From Parcubacteria group bacterium M6-OD1-4 (GTDB taxonomy: Bacteria > Patescibacteriota > Patescibacteriia > Patescibacteriales > UBA12465), in NCBI GenBank assembly GCA_003056205.1, contig LSNS01000003.1:1-42133 (forward strand): DNA of 42,133 bases, written 5' to 3'. A program made the position numbers and the translations under genes. Every line of letters starts with the position of its first letter. The first letter of the stretch is position 1. Shown in pieces: positions 1 through 8,735 of this stretch. The notes beneath the pieces were generated by a model, which was not told the origin of the DNA, did no database searches, and saw only the letters and a list, made by a program, of their open reading frames with translations.

Positions 1-1
1 G

Positions 2-2146
2 ATTACTTTTGCGACTTCAACGGGAGTTACTAATATCACCGATACCTCGGCCACTATTTCCTGGACAACAGATGAACTTGCGACCTCTTCCTTATTCTAT
101 GGTCTCAATACTAGTTATGGATCAGACAAAACAAATACTAATCTTAATATTAATCACACCTATACTTTAACCGGTCTGGCTAAAGGAACTAAATATCATC
201 TCCAGTTAGCTAACACCGATGCTAGTGGAAATACAATGATTTCTAGTGACTACACTTTCACGACCACTGATAGCACGGACTATAGTTTGCCAGTGATTAG
301 TGCGACTTCTACTGATCCCGTCTTGGATAAAATTGCTGTTGTTAATTGGGATACTAATCGATTAACGACTTCAACTTTAGAATATGGCGTTGATGCTACT
401 ATTTTAGGATCAAAAATTATTGATAATAACTTAAATAAAACACATTCCATTACCATTTCTTCTTTACTAGCGAGTACTGAATATTATTATAAGATTACCG
501 CCATGGATACCAATCATGCCACTACTAGTAGTGAGGGCTCTTTTACTACTTTACAACCTCTTATTAGCACTACTGCTATGGAGCAAAAATTAGCCTTAGC
601 TACGGCGGCGGCTGCAGTTAGCAGTGGTGGCGGTGGCGTCTTAATTATTAACAAAACCGATCGGATTCCACCAGTTATTAGCAAGGTCAATATTTCTAAT
701 ATTACTAATAATTCGGCGCTTGTGACTTGGTCGACAAATGAAAATGCTGATGGCTATGTTCAGTTCGGGTTAGATAGTTCTTATGGTTCAGTAGCTGGAG
801 CACGAACCAGAACAACTAATCACCAAATTCAACTGAACAATTTAAAATCTGGATCACGCTATCATTACAATGTCAGTTCAGTCGATGCGAGTGGTAATTA
901 TGCCGAGACTGGTGATCTCACTTTTTCAACTCTTTCTCTGCGAGAAGCTTTGAAAGTGGTGTCTAAATCAAACTCAACTTCTACGACTTCTAGTGTTATC
1001 TCCTCACAAGTGACTAGTATTAAACATATCTTCAATTTAGCCGATCAAGCCGTTCAAAGATTGGTCGGGGTAATTAAAAATAATGTTTCTAAAGTTTCTC
1101 TTAATTTTATCGCTTCTTCTCTTGGCGGACAACAACGGTCCATTAATGAATTAGCAAAATTATTACCAGTACCAATAATGAGTGGTAGTCCCTCCGTAAC
1201 GGTTACCGATCAAACGGCGACTATCGGTTGGAAAACAGATAAAGCTGCTAATTCTTTAGTAGCCTTTTCTCCAAACAATCTTTATAATCGGGCAGTCACT
1301 AAACCCTATCTTCAGATTGCAGGTAATTCTACAGAATTAGTTACTGATCATCAAGTTACTCTTCGTGGTTTAACCTCCGATACTCTTTATCATTATCAAT
1401 TGGAAAGTAAACCCGCGGTTGGTCCAGCTGCCAAATCTAATGATTTTACCTTCCAAACCAAACGAGCTTCTTTAGGGATACAAAAATATGCTATTAAAAA
1501 TATTACTTCTGGTTCCGCCTCTTTTCAGTGGACGACCAGTGTTAATACTGATGCCACGGTGCAATATACCCCTTATCGAAATAATAAATTAGATCTATCG
1601 CAAACTCATGAGAAATATAATAAAACTCTCACCACTATTCATGATATTGGAATTAATGATTTAATCCCAGGAGTTGCTTATCGAGTAACTCTCAGCAGTA
1701 AAGATACCTCTGATAAAGTAGTCAAACAAGTTATTGATAACTTTTTTACCAATAAAATAGGAGTTGCTCCAGCCATTAATCAGGTACAAACCATTTCCGC
1801 TATTTCACCTGGTAAAAATATTAAGATTCAAACTGTTATTTCTTGGTTAACCAATGAGCCGGCGACTACTCGGGTTTACTATAAAAAAGGAGTTGCCAAG
1901 AAAGGTGATAAGCTAATACAAAAGACGGAATTAGATCAGAATTATAGCAAGAAACATGTCGTGGTGATTACTAAATTTGCTCCTGGCTCAATCTATAGTT
2001 TTCAAACTGAGAGTATTAATTATAATGGCAAAATATCCCTTTCCAAGATATATACTATTTTAACCCCCAGTCAAGAAGATTCAGTTTTTCAAGTGATTGT
2101 TAAGAATTTTCAAGGAATGTTTGGTTGGATTAATAAAATGCACTAA
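2..2146 (+). CDS. Surface/secreted protein with at least six tandem fibronectin-III / purple-acid-phosphatase-N-like repeats (5' truncated by window edge)
   Basis: The frame of ORF 236..2146 is open back to base 2 (ITFATSTGVTNITDTSATISWTTDELATSSLFYGLNTSYG...). Repeats of type 'x-ATIxWxTxxxAxxxVxYG...HxIxLxxLxxGxxYHYxVxxxDxxGN' recur along the protein. Confidence 0.85.
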   Translation: MTFATSTGVTNITDTSATISWTTDELATSSLFYGLNTSYGSDKTNTNLNINHTYTLTGLAKGTKYHLQLANTDASGNTMISSDYTFTTTDSTDYSLPVISATSTDPVLDKIAVVNWDTNRLTTSTLEYGVDATILGSKIIDNNLNKTHSITISSLLASTEYYYKITAMDTNHATTSSEGSFTTLQPLISTTAMEQKLALATAAAAVSSGGGGVLIINKTDRIPPVISKVNISNITNNSALVTWSTNENADGYVQFGLDSSYGSVAGARTRTTNHQIQLNNLKSGSRYHYNVSSVDASGNYAETGDLTFSTLSLREALKVVSKSNSTSTTSSVISSQVTSIKHIFNLADQAVQRLVGVIKNNVSKVSLNFIASSLGGQQRSINELAKLLPVPIMSGSPSVTVTDQTATIGWKTDKAANSLVAFSPNNLYNRAVTKPYLQIAGNSTELVTDHQVTLRGLTSDTLYHYQLESKPAVGPAAKSNDFTFQTKRASLGIQKYAIKNITSGSASFQWTTSVNTDATVQYTPYRNNKLDLSQTHEKYNKTLTTIHDIGINDLIPGVAYRVTLSSKDTSDKVVKQVIDNFFTNKIGVAPAINQVQTISAISPGKNIKIQTVISWLTNEPATTRVYYKKGVAKKGDKLIQKTELDQNYSKKHVVVITKFAPGSIYSFQTESINYNGKISLSKIYTILTPSQEDSVFQVIVKNFQGMFGWINKMH

Positions 2147-2150
2147 AAAT

Positions 2151-3512
2151 ATGAATCCTAAACCGATAATTAAAGTTAAAAATCTGGCTGTTACCTATTT
2201 TAAAGGTAAACCCAATGAAACCCATTCTCTTAAAAATATAAATTTGGAAATATTTCCTGGTGAATTTGTTATTTTTTTTGGACCTTCTGGTTGTGGTAAA
2301 TCAACCTTACTATATTCTATTTCTGGTCTAGAAACCAATATTGATGGAGAAATTTTTATCGATGATAAGAATATTAGTAAGTTAGGGACAAAAGAACTAG
2401 AACATTTTCACCAACAGAAGATTGGCATGATTTTTCAGGCTTATTATTTAATTGGTTCTTTGTCAGTATTAAAAAATGTTATTTTACCGCAGATTGCTAG
2501 TAGTGGTATTAGCAATAAGGAGAGGAAACGAAAGGCTTTAGCACTATTACAGAAATTTGGTTTACATCAAGAAGTCCACCGTTTTCCTAGTGAGTTGTCG
2601 GGTGGACAACAACAGCGAGTGGCGATTAGTCGAGCCTTGATTAATAATCCTGATGTCTTATTAGCTGATGAACCGACTGGTAATTTAGATTCTAAATCAT
2701 CAGAAGATGTTTTAAATTTATTTAGTGAATTAAATGAACAGGAGAATAAAACTATTATTCTTGTTACCCATAATCCCTCCAATTTAGACATTGCTCATCG
2801 AATATTTTTTATGAAAGATGGAGAGATTGTGAGTGTCAAAAGGAACCGAGAGCTTAATCAAAACTTTAGCAAAAAGAAGGAAATTCCCGCTTCTCAAGCC
2901 GGGGTTCCAGCCCATCTCCGAGATTTAGCAGTTCTTCAAAAAGCTTACGCTGAATTATCTGCCAATGAGTCTTCAGAAGAATTAACTAATTTTAAGGCTC
3001 GAGAACTTTTGCTTGAAGTTTTAGCTGGATTAACTTCCGATGAATTAAGTACTATTGAGAAACATGTTAAGAAATTATTAATTTCAGGGGTCGACACTAA
3101 AGGAGAGATATTCCATTATTTAGATCAGAATATTAAACTGGGCGGTCTTGGCTTTGACCGTCGAACAGCCCACAATATCAGTGAGAAGATTAAAGCCATC
3201 GTTAAAAAAATTCGTTTTTTAGAAAAGAAAAACAAAAATCAAGATACTAGTTGGTTTAATAATACTGCTTTACAATTGAGATTATATCTAGAAAAGGAAT
3301 TTAAAGTTAAGCTTAAAAATGAAGTTGCTCGACGGTTTTTCCACGAAAAAATTATTGATCGACTCCACGATAAAATTAGTAGTCAAGATTTACAGCTCTT
3401 AATAAATACTCCCGTTTCTAAGGGTGGTGCTGGTATTCATATTAGAAAAGCTAAGAAGATTAGCAATCGTTTAGAACTTTTGCTTTTAGGAAAATATAAT
3501 AATAAATTTTAA
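2151..3512 (+). CDS. MacB/LolD-type ABC transporter ATP-binding protein with ~220-aa C-terminal extension
   Basis: Walker A GPSGCGKST, signature LSGGQQQR, Walker B VLLADEPTGNLD. Start placed at ATG 2151 (MNPKPIIKVKNLAV) rather than 2097, since 2097 overlaps the upstream CDS. Confidence 0.93.
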   Translation: MNPKPIIKVKNLAVTYFKGKPNETHSLKNINLEIFPGEFVIFFGPSGCGKSTLLYSISGLETNIDGEIFIDDKNISKLGTKELEHFHQQKIGMIFQAYYLIGSLSVLKNVILPQIASSGISNKERKRKALALLQKFGLHQEVHRFPSELSGGQQQRVAISRALINNPDVLLADEPTGNLDSKSSEDVLNLFSELNEQENKTIILVTHNPSNLDIAHRIFFMKDGEIVSVKRNRELNQNFSKKKEIPASQAGVPAHLRDLAVLQKAYAELSANESSEELTNFKARELLLEVLAGLTSDELSTIEKHVKKLLISGVDTKGEIFHYLDQNIKLGGLGFDRRTAHNISEKIKAIVKKIRFLEKKNKNQDTSWFNNTALQLRLYLEKEFKVKLKNEVARRFFHEKIIDRLHDKISSQDLQLLINTPVSKGGAGIHIRKAKKISNRLELLLLGKYNNKF

Positions 3513-3515
3513 GCT

Positions 3516-4721
3516 ATGAAAGCCTTAGATATTTTATCATTATCAACTAGAATGTTTCGGACGCGACCGATGCGAACTTTTTTAACTGTCTTAGGTTTGA
3601 GTGTTGGCATTGGTGCTGTTTTATTTTTAGTGTCTCTGGGCTATGGTTTACAGAAGGTAGTTTTAGGTAATATCACTACCGCTGATTCTTTGCTTAGTCT
3701 GGACGTTACTCCTGGAGCGAACAGCGTTATTCCAATTACTCGCCAAGATATTCAGAAAATTTCTAAAATTCCTCACGTGGAGTTAGTGAGTCCGATTGTT
3801 AGTTTTAGCTCCCAAATTACAGTGAATGGTTTTACGGGAAGTACGGTAGCTAACATTGTCGATTCTAACTTTTTTAAACTTAGTGGTTTAAAGACTAGTA
3901 ATGGTAAACTACCAGTGAATAATAATCCTTCTGGAGTTGTCATCTCTTCCGCTGGAGCTTCTTTGTTTGGGCTCAACTCTAAAAATGTCATTAATCAAAA
4001 AGCACAGATTTCTTTATTTATTTCTAATAAAAATCAATCTGGGGCAGGTGTTGACAATGTGATTGTCTCTAAAAGAAAAGGTCCGTACCGGATTATTGGG
4101 GTTATTCATGATAATAATTCTAATTACATTTATCTTCCTTCCTCAAGCGTGATTGATCTTAACCTTAATAAATTTGATCAATTGAAAATTAAAATTTCTG
4201 ATGCTAAATATGTTGACAGTGTCCGCAACAAAATTATTGATCAAGGTTTCTTAGTATCTTCTTTATCAGATATTATTAACCAAACTAAAAAAATATTTAA
4301 AGTTATTCAATTAGTCCTAGCAATTTTTGGTTTTATTGCTTTATTTGTTTCTTCAATTGGAATGGTAAACACTATGACCATTACTTTATTGGAAAGAATT
4401 AATGAAATTGGTATTATGCGGGCCATTGGAATTACTCGGAAAGATATTAAAATGATGTTTTTAGCTGAATCACTAATTATGGGATTTTTAGGTGGTATTG
4501 GTGGGGTAATCTTAGGCTATATTGGTGGTTTTCTAGTTAATGGTGGTATTAATTTATTAGCGCGGAGTTTTGGTGGAAAAGCTTTAAATCTCTTTTATTA
4601 TCCACCATGGTTTATTTATTTTATTATTATTTTTTCCACTTTAATTGGACTGTTAACTGGAATATTTCCTTCTATTAAAGCTTCAAAACTTAATCCTTTA
4701 GTTGCTTTGCGTTATAAATAG
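3516..4721 (+). CDS. ABC transporter permease, MacB/FtsX family
   Basis: N-terminal TM, periplasmic MacB_PCD-like region, C-terminal FtsX domain (TITLLERINEIGIMRAIGITRKDI); 3 nt after the ATPase gene. Confidence 0.92.
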   Translation: MKALDILSLSTRMFRTRPMRTFLTVLGLSVGIGAVLFLVSLGYGLQKVVLGNITTADSLLSLDVTPGANSVIPITRQDIQKISKIPHVELVSPIVSFSSQITVNGFTGSTVANIVDSNFFKLSGLKTSNGKLPVNNNPSGVVISSAGASLFGLNSKNVINQKAQISLFISNKNQSGAGVDNVIVSKRKGPYRIIGVIHDNNSNYIYLPSSSVIDLNLNKFDQLKIKISDAKYVDSVRNKIIDQGFLVSSLSDIINQTKKIFKVIQLVLAIFGFIALFVSSIGMVNTMTITLLERINEIGIMRAIGITRKDIKMMFLAESLIMGFLGGIGGVILGYIGGFLVNGGINLLARSFGGKALNLFYYPPWFIYFIIIFSTLIGLLTGIFPSIKASKLNPLVALRYK

Positions 4722-4726
4722 AAAAT

Positions 4727-5449
4727 ATGAAAATTACTAAATCCAAATCTAAAAACAAATTTTCTATTATTAATATAAAAAGAATAATGTTGTTTATTGA
4801 GAACCTGAAAATTAAAAAACATCAGAATATTTTTCAAATTTTTAAGAATAAAAAACATTTAATTTTATGGCTTATTTTAGTGAGCTTTTTAATTATTATT
4901 GGTATTTTTTATTTTTGGATTAATTTTTCTCAGAAATCAAATAATATTCAGCAGCAAAAATCAGCAGATGCACAATCAATATGTCTCAGCCAGGCTGGGC
5001 ACACTTGGTGTCTTAGTGAACAAAAATGTCTTCAATCCAGTACTGAATTTTGTAATGATGCTATCGTTAAGTTAGTTTCTAATATTAGTGAAAACACTGG
5101 GATTAATTTTGTTAATCAGGGTAAACATAATTTTGCGTGGAGTATTAAAATAGCTGGTCAAGCAGTTCAAGATAAAAGTATTACTGGAGACGAATATGTG
5201 GTTAATAATATTAAATTAGCTGAAATTAAAAAAATTGAAAATTATTTAAGTTCTGTTTCAAATCTTGATAAAGCCAATATAGTTAATGGTATTTCTGGTG
5301 GCTTACGAGGATATCGTTATTATAATCTAATTTGTTCTCTAAATTTTCGTTATCGAGCAATGAAAATTAATGCTCAATCGGCAATTGTTCCGGTTGCTGA
5401 CAGTCTTAATGCTAAGTTTAGCTGTGGACCAGCACCAGCCGGTTTATAA
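4727..5449 (+). CDS. Membrane-anchored hypothetical protein with Cys motif (CLSQAGHTWCLSEQKCLQSSTEFC)
   Basis: Single strong TM segment (LILWLILVSFLIIIGIFYFWI) near the N-terminus; tightly linked to the ABC genes. Confidence 0.7.
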   Translation: MKITKSKSKNKFSIINIKRIMLFIENLKIKKHQNIFQIFKNKKHLILWLILVSFLIIIGIFYFWINFSQKSNNIQQQKSADAQSICLSQAGHTWCLSEQKCLQSSTEFCNDAIVKLVSNISENTGINFVNQGKHNFAWSIKIAGQAVQDKSITGDEYVVNNIKLAEIKKIENYLSSVSNLDKANIVNGISGGLRGYRYYNLICSLNFRYRAMKINAQSAIVPVADSLNAKFSCGPAPAGL

Positions 5450-5504
5450 ATTTGATTATTTATTAATAATTGAAGTTCGGGCTAGAAAGCTGGGAATTGT
5501 TTAA

Positions 5505-5534
5505 TTGTTGTTCTGATTTAATTAAAGATATAAT
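5505..5534 (+). promoter_or_regulatory. Putative sigma70 promoter TTGTTG-18-TATAAT directly abutting the ATG at 5543
   Basis: -10 TATAAT at 5529-5534; predicted TSS within 1-3 nt of the start codon. Confidence 0.5.
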
Positions 5535-5542
5535 AAGCATAT

Positions 5543-6727
5543 ATGAAATATTTCTTTGTCCTAGGGACTAATACGACATTATCCGTGGCTGAGATTTTTG
5601 CTGTCTTACATTTTAAAAAAGCTAATTTATTAGCAAAAGACTTTTTGATTATTGATAGTGAACAGGAAATTGTCGTTGATAATCTTATTAAAAAACTCGG
5701 TGGAGTAATTAAAATTGGTCGAATAATCTCCGAAATTAATACTGCTAAGCAGCAGTTGTTGGAAAAAGAAATTAACAAACTGGCTTGCCATAAACAACTT
5801 AATGCTCAAGGAGGTAAATTTAAATTTGGTTTATCAGATTATGGACCACAAGTTTTTGATAAGAAAGATTTAGGTTTAAAACTAAAAAGATATTTTAAAG
5901 ATCAAAAAATCAGTGCTCGCTTAGTAGTTAGTCGAGAAAAAAATCTCTCCAGTGTTGTTGTTACTCAAAATAAACTACTAAAAAAGGGTCTGGAAATAGT
6001 TTTAGCTGTTCAAGGTTCAACAACTTTTATTGGCGAAACTTTAACTGTTCAAGCTTTTAAGGACTTATCACGGCGTGATTATGGTCGTCCAGCCCGTGAT
6101 GATCTCTCGGGAATGATTCCACCAAAATTAGCACAGATTATGATTAATTTAGCGCAGATTAACGATCAAGACGCTAGCATTATTGATCCCTTTTGTGGTT
6201 CGGGTACAATTCTTAGTGAAGCTATTCTGGCTGGTTATAAAAGTTTGTTCGGATCCGATATTTCTTTTCAAGCTATTCAAAATACTCGAAAAAACACAGA
6301 GTGGTTGAAAGAATTGTATGAAATTACTGATTGTAAGTTAAAATTATTAGTAAAAAACGCTATTTATTTGTCTAAATTTATTAAGAAAGAATCAATATCG
6401 GCTATTATTACTGAGCCCTATTTAGGGCCACAACGGGGACGAATAGATTTTTCAACAGTAACTAGTAATTTAGAGAAGTTATATTCGCAAGCTTTAGCGG
6501 AATTTCTGAAAGTATTAAAAAATAAAGGACGAGTAGTTATGATTTGGCCAATGTTTTATGGACAACGACCTATTACTCCTAATTATCAAGGATTTAAAAT
6601 TTTAGATATGATTCCTGAAAGTTTGAAAACTAGCAAATTTATTAAAAAGAACCAACGTCCGAGTATTATTTATGGTCGTCCTGGACAAAAAGTTTTTCGG
6701 GAGGTAGTTGTTTTAGAAAAAATATAG
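5543..6727 (+). CDS. Trm11/TrmG10-like tRNA guanine-N2 methyltransferase family protein
   Basis: Motif I IIDPFCGSGTILSEAILAGY and catalytic-type motif TEPYLGPQRG (N/D-PPY variant); THUMP-like N-terminal half. Confidence 0.8.
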   Translation: MKYFFVLGTNTTLSVAEIFAVLHFKKANLLAKDFLIIDSEQEIVVDNLIKKLGGVIKIGRIISEINTAKQQLLEKEINKLACHKQLNAQGGKFKFGLSDYGPQVFDKKDLGLKLKRYFKDQKISARLVVSREKNLSSVVVTQNKLLKKGLEIVLAVQGSTTFIGETLTVQAFKDLSRRDYGRPARDDLSGMIPPKLAQIMINLAQINDQDASIIDPFCGSGTILSEAILAGYKSLFGSDISFQAIQNTRKNTEWLKELYEITDCKLKLLVKNAIYLSKFIKKESISAIITEPYLGPQRGRIDFSTVTSNLEKLYSQALAEFLKVLKNKGRVVMIWPMFYGQRPITPNYQGFKILDMIPESLKTSKFIKKNQRPSIIYGRPGQKVFREVVVLEKI

Positions 6728-6861
6728 AAAATTTGCTATTTTTAGCAAATATTGAGTTATTAGAGCAGTTTTTTAGGAATATAATCATCCAAATCAATCT
6801 TTGTTTCATTCTTAATATCGAAATTATTTAATATTTAGTAAATTTTTGCTTATATTAAAAC

Positions 6862-6887
6862 AAAAAAGAGCTTTTTTGCTCTTTTTT
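6862..6887. terminator. Bidirectional intrinsic terminator
   Basis: AAAAAAGAGC / GCTCTTTTTT perfect hairpin between convergent genes. Confidence 0.8.
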
Positions 6888-6926
6888 TAATTATTTAATT
6901 CTAAAAAACTTTAAAATTTATCTATT

Positions 6927-7991
6927 TTACTTATTTATCAAAAAATTGGCAACATCTCCATCCTGAAAAACATAATCTTTGCCCTCTGTTCTGATTAATC
7001 CCAATTCTTTTGCTTTAATTTCTCCTCCGCAATCTACAAACTTTTCCCAGTTTATTACTTCTGCTCTAATAAAACCAGTAATAAAGTCAGTGTGGATACG
7101 ACCAGCAGCTTGAGGGGCTTTTGTACCTTTTTTAATAGTCCAAGCACGAGTTTCATCAGCTCCGCTCGTGAAGAAAGTTTCTAAACCCAATATTTCGTAA
7201 GCACTACGAATTAATTTATTTAAACCACTTTCTTCTAACCCTAGTTCTTTAAGGAACTCTTTTTGCTCATTTTCTGGTAAGTTGGAGATTTCTTCCTCTA
7301 ATTTAGCATTGATTCTAATAATTAAGTCTGTAGTTGTTGGCAAATGGTCGTTATTATCATCTTCACCAGTATTTAAGAGGTAAATAATAGGTTTAATTGT
7401 TAATAGATTGAGAGTTTTAACATAAATGTCTTCTTCATCATCAAAGTCTAATTCTCGAACGGCTTTGCCAGTGTTTAGATGTTGATAGATTTTGTCTAAT
7501 ATTACAGAATTATGTATTATTTCTTGATTACCACTCTTTGCTTCTCGTTTCATTTTGTCTAAACGTTTTTCTATAGAAGCTAAATCAGCTAATATTAGTT
7601 CAGTATTTATTGTTTCTCGATCTTCTTCGGGATTAACTTTGCCGGAAACATGAATAACATTTTCATCTTGAAAATCACGAATAACTTCGCAAATAGCATC
7701 ACATTCTCTAATATGAGCCAAAAATTTATTACCCAAACCCTCTCCTTGATGAGCTCCGGCTACTAAACCAGCAATATCGACAAATTCAATTGTGGTGGGA
7801 ATAATTTTAGCTGGTTTTGATACTTCAGCTAGCTTATCTAAGCGAAAATCTGGCACTTTAACTACTCCAACGTTAGGATCAATAGTACAAAAAGGATAAT
7901 TAGCAGTTTCGGCTTTATTTTTGGTTAAAACATTAAATAATGTTGATTTACCAACGTTTGGCAAACCGACAATCCCGATTGATAAGGGCAT
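6927..7991 (-). CDS. ychF: Ribosome-binding ATPase YchF (Obg-family)
   Basis: GIVGLPNVGKSTLFNVLT, NYPFCTIDPNVGVV, DIAGLVAGAHQGEGLGNKFL, C-terminal TGS-like AAGRIHTDFITGFIRAEV. Confidence 0.97.
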   Translation of the reverse strand: MPLSIGIVGLPNVGKSTLFNVLTKNKAETANYPFCTIDPNVGVVKVPDFRLDKLAEVSKPAKIIPTTIEFVDIAGLVAGAHQGEGLGNKFLAHIRECDAICEVIRDFQDENVIHVSGKVNPEEDRETINTELILADLASIEKRLDKMKREAKSGNQEIIHNSVILDKIYQHLNTGKAVRELDFDDEEDIYVKTLNLLTIKPIIYLLNTGEDDNNDHLPTTTDLIIRINAKLEEEISNLPENEQKEFLKELGLEESGLNKLIRSAYEILGLETFFTSGADETRAWTIKKGTKAPQAAGRIHTDFITGFIRAEVINWEKFVDCGGEIKAKELGLIRTEGKDYVFQDGDVANFLINK

Positions 7992-8026
7992 ATAATTATT
8001 TATAATTGAGCAAATGTCTACTGGAG

Positions 8027-8055
8027 AGTATAACTGATAATCTTCCTTTTGCCAA
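8027..8055 (-). promoter_or_regulatory. Promoter of ychF: TTGGCA-17-TATACT
   Basis: Minus strand: TTGGCA (8055-8050), 17-nt spacer, TATACT (8032-8027); lies downstream of the ncRNA terminator. Confidence 0.6.
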
Positions 8056-8065
8056 ATTTAGAAAT

Positions 8066-8374
8066 TAAAAAAGAGGCCCAACTGGCCTTTTTTATAGTTT
8101 ATAGACCTATTGGGCCTCATTTCAGAGTTAAACTCTGATAGAAGCCTTGCTAACTTAAAGCATGTATTCTTACCAACTCTTAGTAAATCAAGTATTCTTT
8201 TAATAATTTTTACTAACTTTAGATGAAATCTAGTAAAAAGATTCTTTTTGATTCTTATCAGATCTTATCATTTTTTGTTAGTCCGTTTTTGACTTACTCT
8301 TATATTTATCTGTTTTTATATTCTTTGTCACGTTAGCGTTGACAAAATATTCCACAGAGTTAGTTAAAGAACTT
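8066..8374 (-). ncRNA. Candidate structured non-coding RNA, ~310 nt, unassigned family
   Basis: Own minus-strand promoter; no ORF in the supplied six-frame track lies wholly within it; internal inverted repeats at 8318-8350, 8207-8239 and 8122-8138; terminator GAGGCCCAA...TTGGGCCTC + T6. TSS (~8374) inferred from the -10 position. Confidence 0.55.
8067..8118 (-). terminator. Intrinsic terminator of the candidate ncRNA
   Basis: Minus strand GAGGCCCAA (8118-8110) pairs perfectly with TTGGGCCTC (8081-8073), followed by TTTTTT (8072-8067). Confidence 0.6.
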
Positions 8375-8380
8375 ATTATT

Positions 8381-8409
8381 AGTATAGCACTTCTAAATAT
8401 AAGGGTCAA
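8381..8409 (-). promoter_or_regulatory. Promoter TTGACC-17-TATACT with extended -10 (TGc) for the candidate ncRNA
   Basis: Minus strand: TTGACC at 8409-8404, 17-nt spacer ending TGC, TATACT at 8386-8381. Confidence 0.65.
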
Positions 8410-8416
8410 GTACCCT

Positions 8417-8520
8417 AGACTTAAGTCTGATAATAATGATTATTTACTTAATATTAAATGAATTATTAACACCACTATCAATATTAATGTATTTAAGTCC
8501 ACAGTAGCCTAGACTTAAAT
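8417..8520. repeat. Repeated AGACTTAA(G/A)T elements
   Basis: Perfect palindrome AGACTTAAGTCT (8417-8428); direct repeat CCTAGACTTAA (8414-8424 and 8508-8518); inverted pair ATTTAAGTC (8491-8499) / GACTTAAAT (8512-8520). Confidence 0.7.
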
Positions 8521-8527
8521 ATAATAT

Positions 8528-8556
8528 TTATACACAAAAAACACAAGTTATCCACA
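8528..8556 (+). promoter_or_regulatory. Two DnaA-box-like sites (TTATACACA, TTATCCACA)
   Basis: Matches to TTWTNCACA at 8528-8536 and 8548-8556, same orientation, 20 bp apart; a weaker TATTCCACA at 8348-8356. Confidence 0.5.
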
Positions 8557-8636
8557 GTTTTTATATAAAAATACCCATTTAGGGTATTTATAGTAAATAA
8601 CAGCTTTTGTTCAATAAATTTAATTATTTGATTTTG

Positions 8637-8710
8637 AGGCTCGAGCGGGATTCGAACCCGCGAATGACAGTTTTGCAAACTGCAGCGTTAAACCACTTCG
8701 CCATCGAGCC
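8637..8710 (-). tRNA. tRNA-Cys (anticodon GCA)
   Basis: Minus strand GGCTCGATGGCGAAGTGGTTTAACGCTGCAGTTTGCAAAACTGTCATTCGCGGGTTCGAATCCCGCTCGAGCCT; complete cloverleaf; 3' CCA not encoded. Confidence 0.95.
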
Positions 8711-8735
8711 TTACAATATTGGATATTAGCTTATT

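Noticed and set aside
2567-2791. Antisense ORF inside the ABC ATPase gene (and similar ones at 3773, 5518, 17689, 19131, 21390, 24565, 27247, 28605, 33157, 37250, 37851, 40519)
   Set aside because: Each largely overlaps a well-supported gene in another frame or strand; no motif or SD support.
8066-8374. tmRNA, RNase P RNA or SRP RNA identity for the candidate ncRNA
   Set aside because: No tRNA-like T-arm/acceptor end, no GAGGAAAGTCC or ACAGAA-type P RNA motifs and no SRP tetraloop signature seen; left as unassigned.
8493-8678. 61-aa minus-strand ORF
   Set aside because: Overlaps tRNA-Cys and the DnaA-box region; low-complexity translation with no recognisable motif.
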